Counted from the stretch's first letter, positions 41,601 through 52,887 are shown. The stretch is DNA of 64,000 bases from Aradus depressus (GCA_963662175.1 OY759217.1:51374108-51438107), one strand, 5' to 3'. Numbers and translations: made by a program. The notes: a model not told the origin generated them from the letters alone.

Positions 41601-44600
41601 AAACTAGCTTAAAAACAATTCATGGCATACATATACATCTCACTTAACACAAATGTCGAAAAAATTGAGGTTTCCTATAAAGATTTTGTTTTTTTATCAT
41701 TTTTTTGTCTTCTGTAAAGTTGGCTTTTTGCACATATGAGGTTTCACGTTTAGACCGACGATATATTTTATGTTATTTTTTAAGAAAAAATGGATACTGA
41801 AATATATATAATTACCCTTTCCGCTATTTTCTTCTTCAGAAATGGTTTAAATATATTATTAACCACAAAATCAGCAACAGGTAGAGTGTTGATAAGCAAA
41901 AATTTCGTCGGCCTGGTTGGATATGCTTCCTGCAAAGTGTTGAAAATACAATAAGTGGAGAGAATTATTATAACTTTACATTGGATTGTAACTTATTCTT
42001 AATGCATGGAGTGAACTTATATCATTCATCAAGACAATTAAACAAGATGTGAGTTCGAAAGTAATGTGAATGGGTTTTGTATTTTAGTTTGAAAACTATT
42101 TGTGCTACGAAGATGAATTTGAAAAGACAAGCAGAAAACAAACTATTTAGGGTTCCCATTAGAGTGGGTTCATGTCCACCAGATCGGCGTAAAGACCTCT
42201 GCTAGTAGGCGATATGTCCTCGTAATTGAAACCCAATCATTAGTGAAGAAAACAAACACAACTTGTAAGTGTTGGAAATTAGTATAGATTATTTTTTACT
42301 TCTGTCATCTAGATTGACATTTTGCTGTTGTACAGATATAGCCATTTCAACAGGAGCAACTTATAAACAGACAGCACCTAATTACGTACCTACTATTCCC
42401 GATTGTTTACGGTTCTCCCCAGGCAAGGATTTCTCCACAATTATCTCACTAATAGACCAGAATATTACTCAGAAACATTTGTGCATATTTTAAATAATTT
42501 AGAAGTTAGAAAAATTAACAATTTATTATTATTTTTTACTGTTGCTTTGAAAATAAAGAATAATTTAATTTGTTGCATGTAAGATGGATATATGTTTTTT
42601 TTATTTATTTTTTTTATTCATGTTCATGTCATACTTGTGTTATATCATTTTTGAATTGTTTCTTTTATCCTTTTATTATTTACTAGCAGTAATACCCGGC
42701 GTTGCCCGGGGAACTTTGACTATTCTCCTAATATCTCTCGTTCGAATCCTATTCAATTCTTCAACAGTACATTCATGATGTTATAATTTTCAACCAGCTA
42801 GTAAGTTTTTAGGACCTCTTGGCACCATAGCTAGTACGCACCATTCAACGGCGGAAACCACAGCTAGTGAATACTTAGCATCACTGGACGTCCTAGCCAG
42901 TGCGTACTTAAGAACGCTTGTGACCACAGCTAGTATGTGCTTTACAACGGCGGACCCCAGAGCTAGTACGTAGTTAGAAATGCTGGGCACCACAGCTAGT
43001 ATGTACCTTGCAACGGCGGGCCCCAGGAACGCTGGGCACCACAGCTAGTACGTAGTTACTACTACTACATGTGAAATTTCTTGAGAATCCGATTACCTTT
43101 AATGAGTCAGTATTATTTTTATGCTTAGCCCCTCCCCCCCTCCCGTTCAAATTTTTGAGATCTCACATAGTGTATTTTTCTATTTCGCCTTTAAAAATAC
43201 TACATGTGAAAGTTCATGACAATCAGACCATCAGTTAATGACCGATCACTATCTTCGTATTTAGGCCTACTCCCACAACCCCCCTTCCGTTCACAATTTT
43301 GCGCTATTAAAAATACTACATGTGAAATTCCATGACAATTGGATCATCTATTAATGAGCGATCACTATCTTCATATTTAGACCTACCCCACTGGCTTTCA
43401 AAATTTTGAGATGTCACATAGCATATTTTTCAATTTGCCTTCTAAGAATACTACATATGATATTCCATGACAATCCGATCATCCGTTAATGACCTATCAC
43501 TATCTTTATATTTAGGCCCCCCTTACAACCCCCCCTACCGTTCAAAATTTATGGACGCCACATATCCTATTTTTTAACTTGGCTTTTAAGAATACTACAT
43601 GTGAAATTTCATGATAATCCGTCCATCCGCTAATGCGCTAGAGCAATTTTTGTGCTTAGCCCCCCCCCCCCCCCCCCCTCCAGTTGACCGCTAGGAAATC
43701 TCTTCATAAGAACCTTCCTCGGACTTCAACGAATATTTGAAAAAAAAAATTAGCCGAATTGGTCCAGCCGTTCTCGAGTTTTGCTCTTAGCAAAATTAGC
43801 CAGTCATTTTTATTATATAGATTTTGTAAAAAAAAAACAAAAAAAAAACACTCATTGTTGAAATCTTTTGTGCAATAAAACTTTATGTATCTATCTTGTC
43901 ATGGATCTCCCCGATTGAATCCGTGCTGATATTGTCTCTTTACGCTAATCATACTTTAGTCATTTGGTTACCTGCATCCAGTGAGAGACAGCTGATACAA
44001 AAGGAACAGACATTTTACTGAGATGTGAGGAATCGAACCCCTTGCAGTCAATCACAAAGGCCGTGCGGCTGTTGTCCGGATATAGCCGAATCACCAAATC
44101 TGCTATCATGACTATCCTGGTCAGTAGCTGGGGGTGGTCAAACTTAGACATATCGGCGTTTATACACCAGATCACTGTCTCATCTTCTTTTTTATATTTT
44201 GGAAGTACAAATACTTTACTGTCGAAAAAAAATAAAAAAAATATATATATATATATTAAAAAATATTCCAATCACAACACTTGAATAATTGAAGTTTAGT
44301 TGGGAGACATTTTTTCAAAAAGAAAGTCTGGTAGTAGTGTGGAGCTAAGAAGAGAAAACGGGTGGGGTAGTGGAGACCATGGATATGGCTGCCCCCACTC
44401 CCTCGTCTCACCCTCCCCTCCTGTCAAGGTATCCATGCCACTATCAAATTGTACAGGCCAATGGCTGCTCGAAGATTCAAATAATAATGTAATTACAGTT
44501 TCACAGATATTGTCAATTATCCATACATTTTGTTTATATTTGTCTTCGCATTTAGGCGAGAAGGCACATAATTCCACTCATTTGGGCTAATTTTAATATT

Positions 44601-47600
44601 AAAATGTGTATTGTTTTTAGTAATATATAAAACTATTTAGTGGTATCCAACATTTCCAATTGGGATTAAATCGGGGTAATAAGAAGGCAACCTTGGAAAA
44701 AAAAAATTTAAAATATTATCGAAGTAAAATTGTTTAGTGATTTGTGCTGCTTAATTATTAAATAAGGTAAATATTTTGATAAAAAGGTGACTTTTTTTTC
44801 TATTTTGGCAAATCTAACAAAATACAAATGGGGGAAAAAAAGTGTGGTGGTGGGGGTAGCCTCTGCTATTGCGCAAAAAATATGTTTTCTATCATCGACA
44901 TCCTGTTGAGAAAATAGGCCATGGAGCAAGGCTGATGGAAGTGTTATTGATTCTCTAAATTTCTAAGTACAACCTATTTTCTAGGTTTAATAGGCTTACT
45001 TCACAGCTAATTTGATTTTAAGGTAATTTTTTACCCGTCATTTCGAGATGGAAGGTGGATAAAAACATATATATATATATACATATATCCACACCCCGCA
45101 TTTTCGGTCCAAAAAAAATATATATATATGAAAACTTGTCTATTGTTACAGAGCTTTAGGTTTGAGGTCTTCTAACGGAGTTACAATAAAGAAAAATTAA
45201 AAAAAAAAAAAGATATCTACATTTTACTATTAATAAAATGATGCCCATGAACAACAGTTCTATGGAACATCCTGTTATTCCTTACAACTTACTGTCCATC
45301 GACCGCCTCCAAGAACACCTTCGACGTTGGGTCCCAGTTCTGTAGAAGATGAGGTATTTGACCTCTTACAGTGAAATAAGCATCCAGTTTTTTCTTTGCC
45401 ACTTCCAAACTTTTAGCGTTTTTAACATAATAATATATTAAAACTTCCTCTGAAAAATGAAATAATACATTAGTTATTTGTTAAAACTATACATATATAT
45501 TTTTTTTTACTTTTCCAAGAGGCAAAGCTATGTAATCATGATAAAATTCGGAAGTTGGGGTTTTGAATTTTTTTTTTTTAGAATTGTAGGTTAGGTTTTA
45601 TGACTCATGCCCGGGCTTTAACTACGAGGTCATATCGCCTGCTACCAGAGCGCTCTTTCGTCACTCTGGTGGACATGAGCCCGACTCTACTCTGGGAGTC
45701 CTAAATTTTGCCTACCCTAAATTTTCATTCACTTAGGGTAGGGGTCTTTAACGAGTACCTGACATCGTACAGGCTCGGGACCATCGCTTAACGTCCCATC
45801 CGAAGGACGGCGTGCTTAAGTTTATTTTACCTCCCAGATAAAATGGGGGGTCGGTCGGGTTAATAGGGTTAGGACTGTACATTTATAATATTATACTGTT
45901 GGCATGGAAATAAAACAAATGTGAATATAAAAACTCACCAAATAACATGATTAATTTTACCCTATAGAAACTCTTCGCAAAAATACAGAATACGAGATTC
46001 ATTTCTCTACAATCTCGCTTTTAACAGTAAGAATCACTTAGTGTTGCACTGATCAGCCAGACTTCTAGTGAAATTCCAGATTCCTAGTGAAATTTTCCTT
46101 CTTTTTCCAAAAATTACACTTAGTGATTTTTACATTAATTAATGGTATTTCAGAGATAGGAGGAAGAACATGTTGGACTGGTTTCAGGAAATCTCTCAAT
46201 TATCAATAACAGTTAACAGCGATTTTTTTATTTACATATCTACATTGTATGTGTATCTGTGTGTATAAACACGATAACTCTTGATATAATGAATGTATCG
46301 ACTCAAAATAACACATGTAAATTCAAAACTCCTTAAGGACAACACTTTTCAGTGGAATCGGCTAAGCAGGAGGGGGCCAGCGGCGGCGGCTCAATTCAAA
46401 AGCTCCAATAACTGCCGAAGTAATGAATTTATCGACAGAAAGTTCAGTATACGAATTCAGAAGCCCCCATTTGTGTCAGCGTAAATTTTATCTCAATCGG
46501 TTGACTTTGAAGGGGGAGCGAAAAGTTAATTGATTAATTCACCAAATACATTGCCGGTTCACACTATTTATTTAATTTTTTTGTCAAGTAAATGGCATTT
46601 TAGTAAGTTGCATAAATATAATATATAAATTATAGCTTGCTATACTTTGCTTACTGAACCCAAGATCGAGAGTTTGAATCCCATCCGGATAGCTTCGGGA
46701 CGTTAAGCGATGGTCCCGATCCTGTACGATGTCTGATACTCGCTAAAGACCCCTCCCTACCTTAGGGTGAATACAAATTTAGGGTAGGCGAAATTTAGTA
46801 CTCCCATAGTAGAGTCGGGCTTATGTACACCAGAGTGACGAAAAAGCGCTCTGTTAGTAGGCGATATGACCTCATAGTTAAAGCCCGGGCATGATAATAA
46901 CTAAATTATATATTTGTACATCAATATTGTGGTATATTTGAGTATACTATCATACTAACCAACATCTTTTGGAAGATGAGGCTGTTTGAAATACCATTCT
47001 TTGAAAATTCTTATATCATCTTGAACTCTTTTGTCGACATCATTTGGGATAGAACTGATCAGTGCTGACTCCATCTGAAAAGAAAAAAACGTTAATGTGA
47101 GTCACATACATCACCCAGACGGCCTGCCGCAGCACAAGGAATAACTAAAAGTGACTGAAAATCAACAAATAATTCCAAGAAGTGTGATTAGATCACACAC
47201 TGAAGGGTTCCATAGGCGAACACTGCCTTCATGATATATTAATTAATACTCATTTTGTAACTATAATATTCTTAAATGAAGTTTCTTCCTTCGCCACTGC
47301 ACTTAGTCATGAAAATCCGACAATTTCGATTCACGCTCATCTTAGGTATATTGGCAGTAAAAAAAAAAAAAAATAGTGTGTGCTTGGAACAAACGTAAGA
47401 AGTGAAACTTCTTTCGCGATTTTTTATTTTTTGATTAATAAATATTATTTTTATGTTGTATGGGATTTCTCAATTAACTCAACATTTTAGTTTTATTTAT
47501 TGGCTTAGTTTAATTTGTTAAATCAACAATATTTTCGTTGTTAGGAAGATCAGAAAACACTACATTCAATTCCAAAGTAGAGACAATAGGCCTACGGTAA

Positions 47601-47902
47601 GAGAAATAAGAAATGTAGGTTTCTGAACGTAAATTTTTAAGATATCTGGAGAAAACTGCATCGATTGTAGTGCCATATATTATTATTCATTTGCAATTGA
47701 AATTTGTCGAAGAGGAATTGAAAAAGGGGCTGAGCATGGTCTGATGCGAAATTGAGATTAAAATCTGCAGCTAAAATGAGCTGTAATGTGTCATAATTCT
47801 CTCCCAACTCTTGAGAGTCTACTGAAGAAAGGTTAAAACGAAATCAGTATAATTCTAATTTAACATTATACTTATTTTTAAACATACCTGCACTACATTC
47901 AT
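38685..47902 (-). CDS. CRAL-TRIO domain lipid-binding protein, seven exons
   Basis: Exons in order: 47,902-47,888; 47,074-46,960; 45,449-45,293; 44,218-43,972; 41,929-41,816; 39,715-39,613; 38,839-38,685. All borders are GT-AG and all phases agree, giving 301 aa and a TGA stop. That is a normal length for insect alpha-tocopherol-transfer-protein/clavesin-like proteins. The N-terminal helical CRAL-TRIO-N part is KEWYFKQPHLPKDV and YYYVKNAKSLEVAKKKLDAY. The ligand-binding SEC14-type domain includes TAFVIDCKGFDSSHLSK, AYPTRPTKFLLINTLPVAD and NIFKPFLKKKIAER. The end is LPCDYGGKGLS, then FGLDGTFKNLSVD. The family carries small hydrophobic ligands in the cytosol; the ligand here cannot be told. Introns hold SINEs, a MITE, RTE and LINE remnants. 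Confidence 0.93.
39083..39125 (+). mobile_element. pogo/Tigger-like terminal repeat fragment
   Basis: CAGTAAAACCCCGATTACTA, preceded by TA, resembles a pogo-type terminus and the ends at 57,879 and 58,991. No partner end was found. Intronic. Confidence 0.4.
39335..39430 (+). pseudogene. Non-LTR retrotransposon RNase H fragment
   Basis: The frame VKAQVGLRGKEADRCAKRAT resembles the C-terminal block of LINE-type RNase H (VKAHVGxxGNExADxLAK). Only about 30 codons survive. It lies in the last intron of the CRAL-TRIO gene, on the opposite strand. Confidence 0.65.
41172..41372 (+). mobile_element. SINE-B copy (second tRNA-derived family)
   Basis: Carries GCTAGAACGTAGGGCTTTGA, then a perfect B box in GCGGGTTCGAATCTCGTCC, then GGAGTGAGTTTTATATCA, a CCCTCCCTGGGCCATGGAT block and GTCATGGCTAATATGCATCC. 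The long spacing between A- and B-type blocks suggests descent from a tRNA with a long variable arm (Leu or Ser type). It matches 55,200-55,395 on the other strand. Confidence 0.75.
41383..41761. mobile_element. 379-bp MITE, TA-flanked
   Basis: The ends are TCGTCGGCCTAAACATGATA and, reversed, TCGTCGGTCTAAACGTGAAA, with similarity over about 30 bp. TA is present on both sides. The interior is AT-rich and non-coding. It sits in intron 5 of the CRAL-TRIO gene directly after a SINE-B copy. The TA duplication suggests the Tc1/mariner group. Confidence 0.7.
42147..42240 (+). mobile_element. SINE-A 3' fragment
   Basis: Carries GGGTTCATGTCCACCAGAT and TAGTAGGCGATATGTCCTCG; the rest is missing. Confidence 0.75.
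42795..43060 (+). repeat. Minisatellite of about 33-bp units, two alternating types
   Basis: CACAGCTAGTA or close variants recur every 31-35 bp. Type 1 units continue TGTACCTTGCAACGGCGG and type 2 units continue CGTAGTTAGAAATGCTGG, so the true period is a dimer of about 67 bp. Confidence 0.85.
43062..43720 (+). repeat. Five tandem units of about 120-145 bp
   Basis: ATACTACATGTGAAATTTC recurs near 43,065, 43,193, 43,312, 43,447 and 43,590. Each unit runs through a CAATCCGATCATCCGTTAATG block and a pyrimidine-rich CCCCCC stretch. Confidence 0.85.
45134..45605 (-). repeat. Left arm of an inverted duplication carrying CRAL-TRIO exon 3
   Basis: About 470 bp, including exon 3 (45,449-45,293), both splice sites and parts of both introns, recur in the opposite orientation at 50,165-50,637 at roughly 98% identity. 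Beyond 45,598 both arms continue as diverged SINE-A copies, extending the pairing to about 720 bp. This arm lies in the gene between exons 2 and 4, so it is the original. Confidence 0.93.
45598..45870 (-). mobile_element. SINE-A, head truncated
   Basis: Runs from an AGGTTAGGTTTTATGACTCA tail to CTCCCAGATAAAAT, then breaks into GGGGGGTCGGTCGGG. It lies in intron 2 of the CRAL-TRIO gene, in the gene's sense orientation. Confidence 0.93.
46265..46560 (+). repeat. Interspersed repeat family B, copy
   Basis: Carries 'aataactgccgaagtaatga', 'cagtatacgaattcagaagc' and 'ttgattaattcaccaaatac'. In intron 2 of the CRAL-TRIO gene. Confidence 0.6.
46645..46910 (+). mobile_element. SINE-A, degraded head
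   Basis: The B-box region reads GAGTTTGAATCCC. The body from GGGACGTTAAGCGATGGTCC to GCCCGGGCATGATAATAAC is clear. It ends 50 bp before the exon 2 donor of the CRAL-TRIO gene. Confidence 0.9.
47370..47640 (+). repeat. Interspersed repeat family E, copy 2
   Basis: Aligns to 36,165-36,360 across 'gggatttctcaattaactc' and 'gtagagacaataggcctac'. In intron 1 of the CRAL-TRIO gene. Confidence 0.65.
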
Positions 47903-48179
47903 GTTTCACACTGAAAAGTAGCACCTCTGCGAAATACTATGGGAATAAATAATCGAATTTCAGTAACATAATTGTAATCATCACTACCAGTGTTGCCAGA
48001 AATTCATACATGATGTACTCATAAACATGTATTAATTTAATATTTAAAAAACTGCATATCCAGTAAATACTGTTCATTGTGAGTTAATTAATAAAGTGTT
48101 ATAAAAAAAAAAAAATGAAAAAAATAAAGAAATCATTAAGGAATTCTCAGATCGGTTTGATGTAGTTGGTGTGGCAAGA

Positions 48180-48300
48180 AAAAAAAAAAAAAAAAAAATA
48201 GTATACTTTGAACACACGCCAAAAGTGAAACTTATTCCGCGATTTTTTTGTTTTTTGATCCATAAATACTATTTTTAAGTTGTATGGGATTTGCCCGATA
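48180..48300 (+). repeat. Interspersed repeat family E, 5' fragment, after an A-run
   Basis: An A19 run is followed by 'gaaacttattccgcgatttt' and 'ctatttttaagttgtatggg', then departs into an unrelated pair of 'gcccgataaggtaaacggc' repeats. Confidence 0.6.
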
Positions 48301-48539
48301 AGGTAAACGGCGGATGGGAAGCTGCCCGATATGGTAAACGGCATGCAAGTTTTTTTAGCGCTCACACCTAAGTTACGTTTTCACTCTAAATTTTCAATAT
48401 ATTTATTTGGTGGACCCTTCCTACTGTTTTTGCTTCTTTGAGAGTCCGTCGGAAACATACGTATGAGGAGGGTTTTGAGTCAATTTCAGAGTTCGGAGGA
48501 CCCTCAAAGGAGCAAATAGAAGTTACCACAAAATAAAGA

Positions 48540-48965
48540 TACTGGAAGTTTAGAGGGAGAGTGGAAACTTACGTGTAAGTTTGGGTGTAGCCTCTGTAGC
48601 CAAGCAAAACGCATTAATACAGCAATGTGATAGGTTTCAACCAGACATAATGATAGTCAACCATAAGTAGAGATGAAAAATTGTTCTGATTCTAACCAAA
48701 ATAGCCGAAGAAGAAATATAGAATGTAGATGATCCTTATGGAAACGTTTCTTTATTTTTTCTGAAAAAACATTAATACTTCAATGTTGGTAGATAGGCTT
48801 CAACCAGTTATGATGGTAGTCCATTAGTAAAACTGGTAGACGAGTGAACCGAAACCGGTTCGTGGCGAATCCAGAACCGGGAATTAATAGATTGAAAAAG
48901 GAATGTCCTTGTTGCACCGATTACTTATATTTTCTGAAAAACACATTAATACAGCAATGATCTCT
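48540..48965 (+). repeat. Interspersed repeat family C, longest copy
   Basis: An internal unit ending 'ctgaaaaaacattaatac' followed by 'aatg' and a 'gataggcttcaacca' block occurs three times with changing spacing. It aligns with 5,545-5,780. Confidence 0.6.
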
Positions 48966-49169
48966 TTGTTCGGTGGACTCTAACCATCGGTTGTTGTTCT
49001 TTTGAAGGTCAAAACGTATTGAGGCGACCCTGAAACTTGAAAATCACTTGAATATTCGATCTCGGATTTCCACACGATTACAATAGTTTTTTATACTATT
49101 GTTTAGTTATTATCGTTATCACCAAGTCATTTACTGGGGTATGAGTGATACTATTTTGTACATATTTCT

Positions 49170-49265
49170 AGATTAAGGCAATGGTGGCAGTGACATGGTA
49201 CCACCACGGTTCCTTGTTCGAATCTCGTCCGCCAAAGAGGTTTATTTATTACATGAGGCCAATTT
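49170..49265 (+). mobile_element. SINE-B fragment
   Basis: Carries GGTGGCAGTGACATGGTACC and TTGTTCGAATCTCGTCCGCC, the head and B box of the family, with the 3' half missing. Confidence 0.55.
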
Positions 49266-49479
49266 TAATAAAAATTCAAGATAAAAATTCAAGGACCATT
49301 TTTATTTTTGTGTTATTTTATATTCTGTGTAAATAAAATTTTATGTTAGATAAAACGAAAATTCCATATAATATACTCAGTATGTAGATCTGTAATGTAT
49401 TCGTTAAAAGACGAATGTTGGGAGTCAACCATTGTCATGGAAACACACTATTTGTAGTTGACCTTGATCATGTCGGCGA

Positions 49480-49821
49480 GGGCGCCAGTAGCTCAGTGGT
49501 AAGCGTGCTTGACTTCTGAGCTCAAGGTCGTGGGTTCGTAGCCCGACCGAGGCCCTTAGTTTATTTTATCTGGGAGGTAAAATAAACTTAAGCACGCCGT
49601 CCTTCGGATGGGACGTTAAGCGATGGTCCCGAGCCTGTATGATGTCAGGTACTCGTTAAAGACCCCTACCCTAGATGAATAAAAATTTTAGGGTAGGCAA
49701 AATTTAGGACTCCCAGAGTAGAGTCGGGCTCATGTCCACCAGAGTGACGAAAGAGCGCTCTGGTAGTAGGCGATATGACCTCGTAGTTAAAGCCCGGGCA
49801 TGAGTCATAAAACCTAACCTA
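49480..49821 (+). mobile_element. SINE-A, full length, first of a tandem pair
   Basis: Head GGCGCCAGTAGCTCAGTGGT, B box GGTTCGTAGCC, tail ATAAAACCTAACCTAA. ACCTTGATCATGTCGGCGA precedes it (49,461) and recurs at 49,822. That repeat is either a 19-bp target duplication or the edge of a 361-bp tandem duplication. Confidence 0.95.
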
Positions 49822-49840
49822 ACCTTGATCATGTCGGCGA

Positions 49841-50182
49841 GGGCGCCAGTAGCTCAGTGGTATGCGTGCTTGTCTTTTGAGCTCAAGATCGTGGGTACGA
49901 AACCCGACCGAGGCCCTTAGTTTATTTTATCTGGGAGGTTAAATAAACTTAAGCACGCCGTCCTTCGGATGGGACGTTAAGCGATGGTCCTGAGCCTGTA
50001 CCATGTCAGGTACTCGTTAAAGACCCCTGCCCTAGTAGATGAATAAAAATTTAGGGTAGGTAAAATTTAGGACTCCCACAGTAGAGATGGGCTCATGTCC
50101 ACCAGAGTGATGAAAGAGCGCTGTGGTAGTAGGCGATATGACCTCGTAGTTAAAGCCCGGGCATGAGTCATAAAACCTAACC
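49841..50182 (+). mobile_element. SINE-A, full length, second of a tandem pair
   Basis: About 95% identical to its left neighbour by eye (the B box differs, GGTACGAAACC). It runs directly into the inverted duplicate of CRAL-TRIO exon 3. Confidence 0.95.
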
Positions 50183-50637
50183 TACAATTCTAAAAAAAAA
50201 AATTCAAAACCCCAACTTCCGAATTTTATCATGATTACATAGCTTTGCCTCTTGGAAAAGTAAAAAAAATATATATGTATAGTTTTAACAAATAACTAAT
50301 GTATTATTTCATTTTTCAGAGGAAGTTTTAATATATTATTATGTTAAAAACGCTAAAAGTTTGGAAGTGGCAAAGAAAAAACTGGATGCTTATTTCACTG
50401 TAAGAGGTCAAATACCTCATCTTCTACAGAACTGGGACCCAACGTCGAAGGTGTTCTTGGAGGCGGTCGATGGACAGTAAGTTGTAAGGAATAACAGGAT
50501 GTTCCATAGAACTGTTGTTCATGGGCGTCATTTTATTAATAGTAAAATGTAGATATCTTTTTTTTTTTTTTTTAATTTTTTTTATTGTAAGTCTGTTAGA
50601 AGACCTCAAACCTAAAACTCTGTAACAATAGACAAGT
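50165..50637 (+). repeat. Right arm of the inverted duplication, with an exon 3 copy
   Basis: Contains an intact 157-bp copy of CRAL-TRIO exon 3 at 50,320-50,476, with acceptor TTTTTCAG and donor GACA|GTAAGT, on the strand opposite to the gene and upstream of its first exon. No other CRAL-TRIO exon lies nearby on this strand, so it is a pseudo-exon. It is bounded on the left by SINE-A and on the right by a second SINE-A tail piece (GGGCATGAGTCATAAAACC, 50,638). Confidence 0.92.
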
Positions 50638-50665
50638 GGGCATGAGTCATAAAACCTAACCTAAT
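50638..50665 (+). mobile_element. SINE-A tail fragment
   Basis: GGGCATGAGTCATAAAACC followed by TAACCTAA, exactly at the edge of the inverted duplication. Confidence 0.8.
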
Positions 50666-51196
50666 CTCTACCATCTAACGTAAAAAAAAAAATTTTTTGT
50701 ATTGTGATGGAATTCCGTCTGAAAAAAATAGTTTTCGTTTTATAATTGCAGGCATAAAATCATACCTTTGTTTCATTCCTAAACATAAAAATAAAATCAA
50801 ATGTACAATTCATTGAAGAAGTAGTGATTGTGGGGAACATTTAATTGGACAAGTCTATTTGAGTTAGCACATTCACTTCCTGCGTCACCATGTTGCCATT
50901 CTCTACCGCTATTTTAGATAATTTGAGAGATAAGCACTAAGAAAATGTGAATCTATTGTTAATTTTCCAAATTGCTTCCTTGAAAATTGAGATTTTATTG
51001 ATTTGAACTTCTGCTTTATTATAGTGACTATAGTTTCTAAGGTCTCATTCAGCTCTTAAGTTACTAACGATAGATCAAAATATATTTTTTTCACATTTAA
51101 ATTAGCTCCAGTTTTAAAAATATAAATAAATTTCAAAAAAACATGCAAGATGAAATATTTTTTACAAAAACAAATAGTTTTTTCTTTTAACGTTGG
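50666..51196. other. Interval without recognised genes
   Basis: AT-rich, with no repeat landmarks and no exon-like frame. Confidence 0.5.
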
Positions 51197-51403
51197 TTAT
51201 TATGACTCAAGCCCGGACTTTTAACTACAAGGTCATAATGCCTACTACTAAAGCGTTCTTTTGTGACTCTATGGACATAAGCCCGACTCTACTATAGGAG
51301 TCCTAAATTTTGTCTACCCTAAATTCTTATTCATGTAGAGTGAGGTTTTTTTAACAAGTAAGTACCTGATAACGTACAGGCTTGGGACCATCGCTTAACG
51401 TCC
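51197..51403 (-). mobile_element. SINE-A, diverged, head missing
   Basis: From TATGACTCAAGCCCGGAC to CATCGCTTAACGTCCC, with several substitutions, so an older copy. Confidence 0.88.
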
Positions 51404-52023
51404 CTGCAGCGCCTTTTGTCCTTTAACGTTCATCTTTCGTCTGTAATAGTTTGGCGTTATGCAGTTCTGAAACAGTACTTACCTACCCAACCGATTCCCA
51501 AAAATTTTGGTTTTCTTACAACTCTGCTTGTACTCCAAGATATGCCAGACCGAGTCCAGTTGGAGGACAGTGGACATGACCTGCAAGCCGTGTTACCTTC
51601 CCATGCATTGACCTATCAACAATAGCAGTTGTTCTTGGAAATGAAAATCCTAATGAATATTAATAATTCGTCTTATTGAGGAAAAAACCATCACGTCATT
51701 ATTCCCTAATTATGTAATATATAAGATCGAATATATTATATTTGACTCCCATGTTTGTCATTATCTATTATTTGTTGTTTACGTTAAGAATTATACATAA
51801 TATTTCTCGTTTTCAGTGGAAAATTATTTTTTAGAATATCGGCATGGAATCATACATGACTTCCATGTTCCAAAATAATTTGTATTATGAAAAATTAATA
51901 ACAAGGAGAAATTAAAGAATTTTAAATATATCTTTGAACTTCTGAAAAAAATTTAAGTCATTAATTAACCTGGATCCTGACATGGATAGTGTATAAGAGC
52001 CTGCACCTGATGGCCTTCATGAA

Positions 52024-52880
52024 GCAAGGGCCGTTGCGTAGACCCAGGTTCTACAAGGATCGTTGCAGAGACCCAGGTTCTTCAAGGATCGTTGCAGAGA
52101 TCCAGGTTCTACAAGGATCGTTGCAAAGACCCAGGTTCTTCAAGGATCGTTGCAGAGACCCAGGTTCTACAAGGATCGTTGCAGAGACCCAGGTTCTTCA
52201 AGGATTGTTGCAGAGACCCAGGTTCTACAAGGATCGTTGCAGAGACCCAGGTTCTTCAAGGATTGTTGCAGAGACCCAGGTTCTACAAGGATCGTTGCAG
52301 AGACCCAGGTTCTTCAAGGATCGTTGTAGAGATCCAGGTTCTACAAGGATCGTTGCAGAGACTCTGGTTCTTCAAGGATCGTTGCAGAGACCCAGGTTCT
52401 ACAAGGATTGTCGCAGAAACCCAGGTTCTTCAAGGATCGTTGCAGAGACCCAGGTTCTACAAGGATCGTTGCAGAGACCCAGGTTCTACAAGGGCCGTCG
52501 CGGAGACCCAGGTTCTTCAAGGATCGTTGCAGAAACCCAGGTTCTACAAGGATTGTCGCAGAAACCCAGGTTCTTCAAGGATCGTTGCAGAGACCCAGGT
52601 TCTACAAGGATCGTTGCAGAGACCCAGGTTCTACAAGGGCCGTCGCGGAGACCCAGGTTCTTCAAGGATCGTTGCAGAGACCCAGGTTCTACAAGGATTG
52701 TCGCAGAAACCCAGGTTCTTCAAGGATCGTTGCAGAGACCCAGGTTCTACAAGGATCGTTGCAGAGACCCAGGTTCTACAAGGGCCGTCGCGGAGACCCA
52801 GGTTCTTCAAGGATCGTTGCAGAGACCCAGGTTCTACAAGGATTGTCGTAGAAACCCAGGTTCTTCAAGGATCGTTGCGG
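52024..52880. repeat. 29-bp minisatellite, about 30 units
   Basis: The unit joins GTTGCAGAGACCCAGG and TTCTACAAGGATC. Units alternate between TTCTAC and TTCTTC forms, and blocks carrying GGGCCGTCGCGG recur about every 145 bp, showing a higher-order repeat. Because 29 is not a multiple of three and no stop trinucleotide occurs, all three plus frames stay open (up to 305 codons); none is a credible gene. The right end abuts a truncated SINE-A. Confidence 0.96.
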
Positions 52881-52887
52881 GTCTCTG

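Larger units (their letters stand above)
42684..43822 (+). mobile_element. RTE-like LINE tail, copy 2, with expanded internal repeats
   Basis: It opens TACTAGCAGTAATACCCGG like the 4,017 copy and closes with CCGTTCTCGAGTTTTGCTCT followed by TTTTTATTATATAGAT, a typical RTE-type end. Two tandem arrays (42,795-43,060 and 43,062-43,720) fill the middle. No RT ORF is present. It lies in intron 4 of the CRAL-TRIO gene, opposite in orientation. Confidence 0.6.

Noticed and set aside
44296..44590. Overlapping 93- and 96-codon frames on both strands
   Set aside because: They lie in intron 3 of the CRAL-TRIO gene, carry no CRAL-TRIO motif, and the gene's splice phases close without them.
52024..52880. 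CRISPR-like regular spacing
   Set aside because: The units are contiguous tandem copies without unique spacers, and the genome is eukaryotic.
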